Made by a program: the position numbers and the translations under genes. From NCBI GenBank assembly GCA_949775045.1, contig OX459103.1, positions 8,217,842-8,281,841 on the forward strand: 64,000 nucleotides of DNA, written 5' to 3'. The notes beneath the pieces were generated by a model that saw only the letters and a list, made by a program, of their open reading frames with translations, made no database searches and was not told the origin of the DNA. Source of the stretch: Metridium senile. Lineage: Eukaryota > Cnidaria > Anthozoa > Actiniaria > Metridiidae. This document shows, one piece after another, positions 26,167-64,000 of this stretch. Numbering within the stretch: the stretch's first letter is position 1; every line of letters starts with the position of its first letter.

Positions 26167-26585
26167 AGTGCCCGTAGTTTGAAGGTGTCTGTAATATAGA
26201 CGTGCCCTTAACATAGAGGTGTAAACTAATTTTTCTGTGTCATTCGTACAGCATAATATCTTTATTTAATTATATCTTTTTTCGTTATATCTTATTTCTT
26301 AGGGGATATTGCCAAGCAATTGGGGCTCTGCCCTGTGTCTTTATCCCTGCCATTGTTGCAAATAATAAAACAATATGTAATATATATGTGTCTTGGTGGA
26401 AAAGGAACTCACAATATTTCCAACGATTATTGAAGCAGATATCTATAATATTGTATATATAATCTATTTCATTCATATGATTATGGTGTTTAGTATATAT
26501 ACATATTTTACAAATGTTAAAAATGTTAGCTTTTAAAGAGTGTTGATAAAATATATATTGATAAGTATTAAAAAGTTACTTTTTA

Positions 26586-26928
26586 GAATCACTTCAAATC
26601 CTGGACAACAAAGCTGCCAAGATCATACTGGATCGCCCTCTCCAGTCATCGGCTTCTGAAGCACGAAGGGAACTTAACTGGAAAGAGTTAAATCATCGTA
26701 GACACTATCATCGATGTTTGTATGTTTTCAAATGCAAGAACAATTTGCAATCCTCTAATCTGATGTTCACCAAATTAAATAAGCATGGACATAACACAAG
26801 GCATGGAAACGAGTATCGTTTACCAACAGTAAAAACAAATTGGGGGAAACAAAGGCTGTCATATCATGCCATTAAGGAATGGAACACTCTAAGCGAGGCT
26901 GTTAAACAATCCTCAAAAATTGCCTAAC
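26586..26928 (+). mobile_element. LINE 3' coding fragment (left half, split by another element)
   Basis: One frame reads QILDNKAAKIILDRP, LNWKELNHRRHYHR, MFTKLNKHGHNTRHGNEYR, NWGKQRLSYHAIKEWNTLSE and ends near KQSSKIA. This is the pattern of the C-terminal region after the reverse transcriptase in CR1/L2-type LINEs (N..AARI, TR...L, GK..F...WN.L). The remainder continues at 32211 after a 5.3 kb insertion. Confidence 0.75.
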
Positions 26929-28306
26929 TTAAGACCAGTATTCTGTAAATATCAAGAAAATTAAAAATTCCTTGGCAGGCCAACCTCACCAACTCTCATA
27001 ATATTCTATGCACAAATAGGTATTGAGGTACTAATCCAAAAAATACTAATAGGTTTTGGAATCTCATTATTCCTGATTTTTTAGGGCCATCAACATCTTT
27101 GGTGGCTCATGACCCACATTTCAAATCCAATTTAATGGATAAAATCAGTCGGCAAAAACAACATTTTTAGTTTGTTAATCCAAGTTTTTCGGGTCTGGTC
27201 ATTGAAATTGATCTTCCCTTGTACACAAAACAGCATTTTGAATGAAATAAATTGCATTTCCTAATTTTGGGCTTCCTGTGTTAGGAGCCATGTTTTTCTG
27301 AGTTATTAAAAAGCTGAAATTGATCAAATTCAAAGCGCTCTAGCACACTGGTCATATATCCAAATTAAACGATTTTACGTTTGCAAACAGAGCAACTATT
27401 GTTTTTTCATATTCCAGAAGTACAGCTCTGGCAAGACAGAGGTTGCTATAAAATCTCATGATGAATACACCATGGTTACGCGAAAACACCAAAACATACC
27501 TGCATTCAATATCAAAAATATTTCTTAGTTTACAAGATATCACTGCCAAACCAGTTAAGTAATGACGCTAAATGTCTGTATTTTCTGTTTTTGCATCGTT
27601 TTTGAACATAAATCTCACAAATGTTGCAATTCGAGGTCATTTGTAAGCACAATTTTGCAACTTTGTACCAATTTAGATCCAACAACTTCTTCTCACCTTT
27701 AGCCCCGCTATTGTCTACGACAAGACCATTTTGCAGGAATGGATAGTACTTGTCCATCTTCAGATTAATTCTTGGAAATTATCAATCAAGAAATATTGAA
27801 CTAGGCAGCAAACAGGGACAATCGGACGATAGTTTCAAAGCTGATTGTTAAACGATTCAACACTTAGCGATGAAAGAGCTCTCCATTATCTTCACATTCC
27901 ATCTGATTATTAGCGAATATTCTGATCCCAAAGCTTCTTTCCATTTGGCTGGGAAATCCGTGACTGATAGACCGCTAAACTTTGAATAAAAGTACAGTAG
28001 AGGCTATTCAGTAGCTTTGAAAATACAATTTCGACAGGCTGTTTACAATATTGGTATGCATAAGTTCATGGTGCATACCGCTGACCATACTCCTCAAATC
28101 TCTTTGTAACTAAAAATGACAGAATTAATGAAACTGGTTTGTGACTTTTTCCTTTTTACAAAGTCCATAATTTGATCAGGTCAAGTAAAGCGAATCAGGA
28201 TAATATAATAATATGCAAATATAGGGATATAATAATGATTATACTAACAATGATAAATTATGACTGATATTAATGATGTTGATGATAAAAATGGAAACAA
28301 ATAACA

Positions 28307-30834
28307 ATGATGACAATGACAAATAATAATGATTATAATGATGATGATGACAATAATAATGATTATACTGATAATGATGTCAATAACAATAATAATGATG
28401 ATGATGACAATAACAATAATAATGATTATAATGATGATGATGACAAGAACAATAATAATGATGATGATGACAATAATAATGATTATAATGATGTTCATGA
28501 CAATAACAATAATAATGATGATGATGACAATAACAATAATAATGGTGTTGATGACAATAACAATAATAATGATTATAATGATGATGATGACAATAACAAT
28601 AAAAATGATGATGATGATGATGATGACAATAACAATAATAATGATGATGATGACAATAACATTAATAATGATTATAATGATGTTGATGACAATAATAATG
28701 ATTATAATGATGATGATGACAATAATAATGATTAATAATGACAACAACAATAATAATGATTATAATGATGATGATGACAATTATTATCCGGTATTGTCAT
28801 CATCATCATTATTATTATTCTGATCATCATCATTATCATCATTATTATTGTTATTGTCATCATCATCATTATAATCATTATTTATTGTTATTGTCATGAT
28901 CATGATCATCATCATTATTATTGTCATCATCATCATCATTATAATCATTATTATTGTCATCATTATCATCATCATTATTATTGTTATTGTCGTCATCATC
29001 ATCATCATTATTATTGTTATTGTCATCATCATCATCATTATAATAAGCAATTATTGGATGAGGTTGAGTATGATATCGTAAATTATCAAGACCGAGGTCT
29101 GTGTTATCTGCCGAAGCCTCCTGGCTGAGGCAGATAATACTGACTCGAGGTCTTGATAATTTACGATATCATGCGAAAACCGAATTCAATAATTGTTTTA
29201 TTATACATTTTTTAAAGTAAAAGTACAATTATAATCAGGTAAAAGAGACAATAACAAGCAAATCTCGCTGCCATTTTCACATCAACTCCCTGAGAACGGA
29301 GAGAGCCTGGGAACTTGACAGTGATAACTACAGACAATGCAATTATCACTGTCAAGTTCACATGCTATTCAGATTTAGCCGTGTGCTCTCAGCCAATCAG
29401 ATTCAATGTAGTTAGTAAAATGTATAATAATCATTATTATTGTCATCATCATCATCATCATTATTATTGTCATCATCGTCATTATAATCATTATTATTGT
29501 CATCATCATCATCATTATAATCATTATTATTGTCATCATTATCATCATCATTATTATTGTCATTATCATCATTATAATCATTATTATTGTCATCATTATC
29601 ATCATCATTATTATTGTTATTGTCATCATCATCATCATCATTATTATTGTTATTGTCATCATCGTCATCATTATAATCATTATTATTGTCATCATCATCA
29701 TCATCATTATTATTGTCATCATCATCATTATAATCATGAATCACTATTGTTATTGTCATCATCATTATAATCATTATTATTCTCATCATCATCATCATCT
29801 TTATCATTATTATTGTCATCATCATCATCATTATTGTTATTGTCATCATCATCATTATAATCATTACTATTGTTATTGTCATCATCATCATTATAATCAT
29901 TACTATTGTTATTGTCATCATCATCATTATAATCATTATTGTCATCATCATCATTATAATCATTACTATTGTTATTGTCATCATCATCATTATAATCATT
30001 ACTATTGTTATTGTCATCATCATCATTATAATCATTACTATTGTTATTGTCATCATCATCATTATAATCATTATTGTCATCATCATCATTATGATTATTA
30101 CTATTGTTATTGTCATCATCATCAGTATAATTGTTATTGTCATCGTCATCATTATCTTTATTAGTGTTATTGTCATCATCATCATTATTATTGTTATTGT
30201 CATCATCATCATTATAATCATTATTGTTATTGTTATTGTCATCATCATTTTTATTGTTATTGTCATCATCATCATTATTATTGTTATTGTCATCATCATC
30301 ATTATTATTGTTATTGTCATCATCATCATTATTATTGTTATTGTCATCATCATATTATTATTGTTATTGTCATCATCATCATTATAATCATTATTATTGT
30401 TGTTGTCATTATTAATCATTATTATTGTCATCATCATCATTATAATCATTATTATTGTCATCAACATCATTATAATTATTACTATTGTTATTGTCATCAT
30501 CATCATTATTATTGTTATTGTTATGAACATCATTATAATTATTATTATTGTCATCATCATCATTATTATTGTTATTGTCATGAACATCATTATAATCATT
30601 ATTATTGTTATTGTCATCATCATCATTATTATTGTTATTGTCATGAACATCATTATAATCATTATTATTGTCATCATCATCATTATTATTGTTCTTGTCA
30701 TCATCATCATTATAATCATTATTATTGTTATTGTCATCATCATCATTGTTATTGTTATTGACATCATTATCAGTATAATCATTATTATTGTCATCATCAT
30801 CATTATAATCATTATTATTTGTCATTGTCATCAT
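28307..30834. repeat. (ATC/GAT)n and (AAT)n compound microsatellite at the centre of the inverted-repeat element
   Basis: Complex higher-order repeat of GATGATGATGACAATAA-type units. It runs in TGA orientation from 28307 to about 28780 and in TCA orientation from about 28796 to 30834, with a foldback insertion at 29041-29430. The poly-Asn/Asp, poly-Ile and poly-His frames across it are not genes. Confidence 0.9.
29048..29195. mobile_element. Foldback MITE nested in the microsatellite
   Basis: Inverted arms share CAATTATTG, TGATATCGTAAATTATCAAG and TTATCTGCC around a short GC-rich loop. A second small inverted pair (AACTTGACAGTGATAA facing TTATCACTGTCAAGTT) follows at 29310-29358, and the unique block ends near AGCCAATCAGATTC. 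The whole 29041-29430 block may be one element. Confidence 0.55.
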
Positions 30835-32210
30835 TGTTATTTGTCTCCATTTTTATCATCAACATCATTAATATCAGTCATAATTTATCATTGTTAGTAT
30901 AATCATTATTATATCCCTATATTTGCATATTATTATATTATCCTGATTCGCTTTACTTGACCTGATCAAATTATGGACTTTTTAAAAAGGAAAAAGTCAC
31001 AAACCAGTTTCATTAATTCTGTTTTCAGTCATTTTTAGTTACAAAGAGATTTGAGGAGTATGGTCAGCGGTATGCACCATGAACTTATGCATACCAATAT
31101 TGTAAACAGCCTGTCGAAATTGTATTTTCAAAGCTACTGAATAGCCTCTACTGTACTTTTATTCAAAGTTTAGCGGTCTATCAGTCACGGATTTCCCAGC
31201 CAAATGGAAAGAAGCTTTGGGATCAGAATATTCGCTAATAATCAGATGGAATGTGAAGATAATGGAGAGCTCTTTCATCGCTAAGTGTTGAATCGTTTTA
31301 CAATCAGCTTTGAAACTATCGTCCGATTGTCCCTGTTTGCTGCCTAGTTCAATATTTCTTGATTGATAATTTCCAAGAATTAATCTGAAGATGGACAAGT
31401 ACTATCCATTCCTGCAAAATGGTCTTGTCGTAGACAATAGCGGGGCTAAAGGTGAGAAGAAGTTGTTGGATCTAAATTGGTACAAAGTTGCAAAATTGTG
31501 CTTACAAATGACCTCGAATTGCAACATTTGTGAGATTTATGTTCAAAAACGATGCAAAAACAGAAAATACAGACATTTAGCGTCATTACTTAACTGGTTT
31601 GGCAGTGATATCTTGTAAACTAAGAAATATTTTTGATATTGAATGCAGGTATGTTTTGGTGTTTTCGCGTAACCATGGTGTATTCATCATGAGATTTTAT
31701 AGCAACCTCTGTCTTGCCAGAGCTGTACTTCTGGAATATGAAAAAACAATAGTTGCTCTGTTTGCAAACGTAAAATCGTTTAATTTGGATATATGACCAG
31801 TGTGCTAGAGCGCTTTGAATTTGATCAATTTCAGCTTTTTAATAACTCAGAAAAACATGGCTCCTAACACAGGAAGCCCAAAATTAGGAAATGCAATTTA
31901 TTTCATTCAAAATGCTGTTTTGTGTACAAGGGAAGATCAATTTCAATGACCAGACCCGAAAAACTTGGATTAACAAACTAAAAATGTTGTTTTTGCCGAC
32001 TGATTTTATCCATTAAATTGGATTTGAAATGTGGGTCATGAGCCACCAAAGATGTTGATGGCCCTAAAAAATCAGGAATAATGAGATTCCAAAACCTATT
32101 AGTATTTTTTGGATTAGGACCTCAATACCTATTTGTGAATAGAATATTATGAGATTTGGTGAGGTTGGCCTGCCAAGCAATTCTCTATGCCTACAGAATA
32201 CCAGTCTTAA

Positions 32211-32420
32211 GTCTTTTTTCTAAACCAACTATTTAACTGTTTATTCAGTATTTACATTTTTGCATTATTGTATTTTTTCTCACTTTGTATCGATAATTTG
32301 CCTTCTTCATTTTAACTACGTCATATGGTATATATAATTAGTTTACAGGACCTTCTTGAAAATCACTAATGTGAAGGAGCATCCTGTTAAAATATCATTA
32401 AATAAATAAATAAATAAAAT
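32211..32420 (+). mobile_element. LINE 3' end (right half) with (TAAA)n-type tail
   Basis: Begins GTCTTTTTTCTAAACC after the TTAA and ends in AAATAAATAAATAAATAAAA, a simple tail typical of LINE 3' ends. Closing the TTAA gap rejoins it to 26586-26928. Orientation is +. Confidence 0.65.
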
Positions 32421-32970
32421 AAAAAAGGGTGTGATTCTGACTCTTAAACTGTATTGTGAAGACCACACAAGCATGTTAAGAATCAACAAATTAAGAAATC
32501 CGAGAATGCATGTGACACCTAAATAACGGTCAAATCTGTTGAGACAAGACCGCTGACAGAAGATGGTGCTGGTAATGATGGTAATGGCAGTGACTAATTT
32601 TGACAATAGCTGATGGCTGATGATGATGACCGATGAATTATTAACTGTTCAAAATTGAGATAACAGATTCAAATGCTAAATCCGAGGCGACACCGCTGAC
32701 ACAGCCTGTTAATTGAAAACAAGACGTGACTGAATACTCAAGGTTTACGCTATCTAGAGCCGCTATACTATGAGACGAAAGTTGCATTTGCTCAGAATCG
32801 AATAAGCCTCAATTTGTTACAAAAATATTCACAAATTTTAAAAACAGGATGAAAATATTACCTGTTTAAGGATAGAAGACACATTTAAAATTACTCTGAA
32901 TCGAGGCTTAGCCTGTGCGAATGCGCCTTTTGTCAAGCAGTACAGCGGTGCTAGGTGACATGCAAGTGGT

Positions 32971-33225
32971 GCATTCATGCATATGATTGGACAATACAAA
33001 TATAATATCACAGTTTCCGGGTCACAGTAAGGTTTAGTAGTCTGGTTTCTTATCTATATTGAGTCTTGCATTCCTGTACTTGTTTCTTGGTAAACAAACT
33101 TGTTAGGAATAGCATTATTGTTGCATATACTAGGGTTGGTAAATTGGTCTAGTACTTGTTTTTCTGAGAAGCTCGAAAGCAGGACGGTGCAAGAGAAGTT
33201 GGAACAGCTTTGCAAACTTAACTTG
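32971..33225 (+). promoter_or_regulatory. Proximal promoter and 5' UTR exon of copy D
   Basis: CATATGATTGGACA (32980-32993), GTTTCCGGGTCA (about 33013-33024), then TTAGGAATAGCATTATTG and GAGAAGCTCGAAAGCAGGA as in copy C. Ends TTAACTTG before the ATG. Confidence 0.45.
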
Positions 33226-42756
<9,531 letters not shown>

Positions 42757-42968
42757 AGAACAATAGAGGACTGAACTACAATGAATTGTTAGCTAACACA
42801 GATACCCCGGAATTATCACTGAAAACTTAGCTTTAAACTAAAGATTAAAATTAATTAATTAAAATTAAGATGACATTCAGTTTGTATGATTTTTAAATAA
42901 TTTAAAGAATGTAACAGTTATCTATCACCGCTGTGCTATATGACAAATGGCACATTTGCACAGAGTAA

Positions 42969-43656
42969 GGCTCTGGCCACACGTAGCATGGTATTTTTGA
43001 AAACGGATATTTTTTTATCCGTATTCAAAAATATCCGGTTCCACACGTAGCGTATTCGAATCGTATTTGCCCGTCAACACGCATACGCGAATACGCTTCG
43101 AAAACGCTAGCCGTCCATACAGAGCATGCGCAACACTTTGCGCCATCTTTGTTTATCTTTTTTTATATAGTAAATATGTCTAAACAGGCGAGCAAATCAA
43201 AACGAAAAGGGAAGGCTATATTCTACATATTATTATGTTCTTTTAAAGGTCAAAATCGCCGTGGTCTTGCTGGCCGTCGGTTTATGCTCTTTAACGGCGC
43301 TGTTTTAATTTTTTAACTCCAGATCAGCGAAATTATCCTTAAAATGTTGCGTCGCCTCCTTGTATAATTAGCTTGAATGTTTAAATAGTCAACTTGCGAT
43401 TGTATGTAGGCTATAAGATTTGAAACAAACCCAAGAAGAAGTGAAACGAGAACAGCCTGACGTCATCGTATTCAAAATGCTCCGTTTTCACCGTCCACAC
43501 GTATACGATAAACCTCCGGCTAAAAAAATCTACAGTCTGGAGAGCGTATTCGAAAACCTCCGTTTTTGGTGACCGAAAACGCCTTTTACGTGTGGACGGA
43601 AGGTGTAAACGGAGGAAAAAAGCTCCGTTTTCAAAAATACCCGGATACGTGTGGAC
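42969..43656. mobile_element. Harbinger-like MITE between D and E
   Basis: Near copy of 2869-3578. The left end is GGCTCTGGCCACACGTAG after TAA (42966-42968). The right end is shortened to ACGTGTGGAC before TAA (43657-43659), having lost GGGGCC. Same location relative to the genes as the A-B copy, so it was duplicated together with them. Confidence 0.6.
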
Positions 43657-44040
43657 TAAGTTTCGATTTGTTGTCAAAATATTCACAAATCTCAAGCAAA
43701 GCACGAAATGTTATGCTTAACAATAGAAAACACATTTGGAATTACTCTGACTTGAGGGTATTCCGGTGCAAATGCCCCTTTTGTCAAATAGTTAAAGACA
43801 TGCAACTGGTCTATTAAAAGACATTACTATTGCTGTTCAAAAACCGATTTTATCAATTTATTAGTTTTTAGTCAACTGCATATCACTTTCGTTTGTCAAT
43901 TAATTTAAATTACACGTTTTTCTGATTAAGAAGACGTACGAAAATAAAATTTACAACACGATTTTTGTCAATATTGTTTGAAAATGGTTGTAATAAACTT
44001 TTGTTTACTTATGTTTGCTTTATATATGCGCGTGACTAAA

Positions 44041-44451
44041 TTCATCCATATGATTGGACAAGACAGAATCTGTAATAACAGTTCCGGGTTAGAACGAGAT
44101 ACGCTAGTTTCTTCGTTCCACATATTGTTAACTTGATTAAGTTGCCTGCCAAACAAGCTTGTTAGGGATAACATTATGTGGAGCAGAACTTCAATGTTTA
44201 CAAGTTTTAAGTAATATTTTGGCAAAGTTTTTGTAATGTAATTCACCACAAGTCCCTTGTAAGCTGTGCATGTAAAATTGTGGTCTGCCCAGACAGCCGG
44301 TTGAATAATGTAAAGCATAATGATTGTGAAGGAAGATTCACTTGGTAAGCGGAACTTCAAGGTTTACAAATGAACATTTTGTCTCGACTTTGTGAGAGAA
44401 GTCGGGAGCAGTCGACAAGAGAAGTTTGAATCGTAGTAATTTCTCAACTTG
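44041..44451 (+). promoter_or_regulatory. Proximal promoter and 5' UTR exon of copy E
   Basis: CATATGATTGGACA at 44047-44060 and GTTCCGGGTT at about 44081-44090, then text close to copy B. Ends TCTCAACTTG before the ATG. Confidence 0.45.
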
Positions 44452-54331
<9,880 letters not shown>

Positions 54332-54976
54332 AGATCTATCGAGGACTGAACTGCAATGTAATTGTCCGTAATTTTTAGATGTGCCTATAATGAAGGTGCT
54401 CGTAGTTTTAAGGTGTCTGTAATATAGACGCACCCGTAATATAGAGATTTTGAACAACAAACCACAATATTTCCAACGATTCTTGAAGCTGATATCTATA
54501 ATATCGTTTATATAATCTATTTCATTCAACTGATAATGGTGTTCAGTATATATACATATATTTTGCAAATGTTAAAAATGTCAACTTTTAAAGAGTTAAG
54601 AGTTGATAAAATATATGATAAGTATTAAAAGTTTTTTTTTAGAAATATAATGGCTGTGATTCTGACTCTTAAACTGTATTGTGAAGAACGCATAAGCATG
54701 TTAAGAATCAGCAAATTAAGACATTTGAGGATGTGACGTCTAAATGACGTCAAATCTTTTGAGACGAGACCGCTGACACAATGAATGTGGTGAACCATTT
54801 TTGCACGTGACTGAAGTCATGCATATGATTGGACATTAAAACACAATATCAAAGCTTCCGGGTCGGAACAAGTGATTTCGTGACAGTGTTTCTTCCTGTT
54901 TTTGTTTCTTGACAATCAAACTTGCTAGGGATAGCACTATTTCAGTTGGAACACGCTGTTCTGGAAGCTTAACTAA
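54332..54976 (+). promoter_or_regulatory. E-F spacer, with proximal promoter and 5' UTR exon of copy F
   Basis: The shortest spacer in the array (about 645 bp). The first 450 bp resemble B and C 3' flank (ATAGACGCACCCGTAATATA and nearby). The conserved block CATATGATTGGACA is at 54822-54835, with CTTCCGGGTCGG at about 54855-54866. The 5' UTR ends TTAACTAA before the ATG. Confidence 0.45.
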
Positions 54977-63638
<8,662 letters not shown>

Positions 63639-63731
63639 GTGAGTAAATTATCATACATTATCAAACATCATAATAACTTTTCACACATAATCAAACATTA
63701 TCATCAATTCTATTAAATATTATAATATAGC

Positions 63732-64000
63732 TTATAGATAGTACGAAAGCTCTGATTGGTTGATTCACTCAAAAAAGCTATGCTCTATTATTTCACCGGT
63801 AGAGACATGGTTTTTGATTGACAGCTCACAATTTTAATAAGAGTTGTTCTGTTATACATCTACTAAAAACGGCTATTAAAATGTAAAAAGACTTTCCATC
63901 TTGTGAACTTTCTAGTAACCTAAACCCTGAAGCCTACGGTGCAATGAAATGCAATTCAAAGGCAACAAAAATCAGAGACATGGCTTTGAAAATACGCCGC
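63732..64000. mobile_element. Foldback-type element in intron 14 of copy F (left part)
   Basis: From TATAGATAGTACG onward the text matches the element at 13197-14545 in copy B, including GCTCTGATTGGTTGATTCAC and TTTCACCGGTAGAGACATGG, and continues to the window edge. Same intron, same position. Confidence 0.65.

Larger units (their letters stand above)
26933..32206. mobile_element. TTAA-flanked long-inverted-repeat element, 5.3 kb
   Basis: Left end GACCAGTATTCTGTA and right end TACAGAATACCAGTC are inverse with two mismatches. TTAA flanks both (26929-26932 and 32207-32210), the duplication used by piggyBac and Kolobok elements. The arms (about 26933-28760 and 30400-32206) are inverted copies of about 1.8 kb. 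They are nearly identical, but differ at the tips and by small indels (TGAAAAC present near 31025 but missing near 28105). Each arm has frames of 75 aa (27530-27757 minus; 31391-31618 plus) and 65 aa (27352-27549 minus; 31599-31796 plus) with identical proteins I do not recognise. No transposase is visible. The centre is microsatellite plus a foldback. Confidence 0.75.

Noticed and set aside
28244..30897. Long Ile, Asn-Asp, Met and His-rich frames
   Set aside because: Products of the ATC/AAT microsatellite inside the palindromic element.
26933..32206. Palindrome as an assembly artefact
   Set aside because: Arms differ at the tips and by small indels, flanks are two different LINE halves, and TTAA borders both ends. 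A fold-back read would give identical arms and flanks. Long reads should still confirm it.

Overview
This is animal nuclear DNA: AT-rich, intron-dense and microsatellite-rich, with GT-AG introns and many small DNA transposons. It carries a head-to-tail tandem array of six paralogous receptor tyrosine kinase (RTK) genes, all on the + strand. The species cannot be fixed from sequence alone. A non-bilaterian metazoan (cnidarian or sponge) is my best guess, from the divergent Eph-type ectodomain, the missing SAM domain and the repeat types; confidence is low.

Layout: A (476-2653, only the last seven exons), B (4361-15653), C (17280-25773), D (33226-42756), E (44452-54331) and F (54977-63638, last four exons beyond the window). 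I reconstructed an 18-exon gene by hand, with intron phases that match in every copy (B totals 2814 coding bases, 937 aa). Exon 1 is 5' UTR ending exactly at an ATG. Exon 2 is a signal peptide, and 3-4 an Eph ligand-binding domain plus the start of the Cys-rich region. Exon 5 is the EGF-like Cys-rich part, 6 FN3-1, 7-8 FN3-2 and 9 the transmembrane helix. Exons 10-18 encode juxtamembrane, kinase and a short tail with two YxN motifs. There is no SAM domain. The ectodomain is Eph-like, but the kinase reads more like the FGFR/ROR/Trk groups, so the family looks like a domain-shuffled receptor.

The copies differ in ways that should change function. B has Glu for Asp in the DFG-equivalent motif. 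C has lost FN3-2 in a frame-neutral way. D has an in-frame TGA in the kinase and a transposon in the next intron. E has a GC splice donor. Similarity between copies is mosaic (B is E-like at its 5' end, D-like in the middle and C/F-like at its 3' end), which suggests unequal crossing-over or gene conversion.

The same introns carry the same kinds of microsatellite in copy after copy: GGAGAA in intron 9, CAAC or CAAG in intron 11, CTTA in intron 12 and ATC in intron 16. Mobile DNA fills the spacers and large introns. It includes a 5.3 kb TTAA-flanked long-inverted-repeat element splitting a LINE remnant (26933-32206), a 1.36 kb element with 75-bp inverted ends and 9-bp duplications carrying a broken RecQ-like helicase fragment (5630-6989), a 1.18 kb element in D, Harbinger-like MITEs, foldbacks and a LINE reverse-transcriptase remnant. 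All family assignments are from memory of conserved motifs; no search was run.
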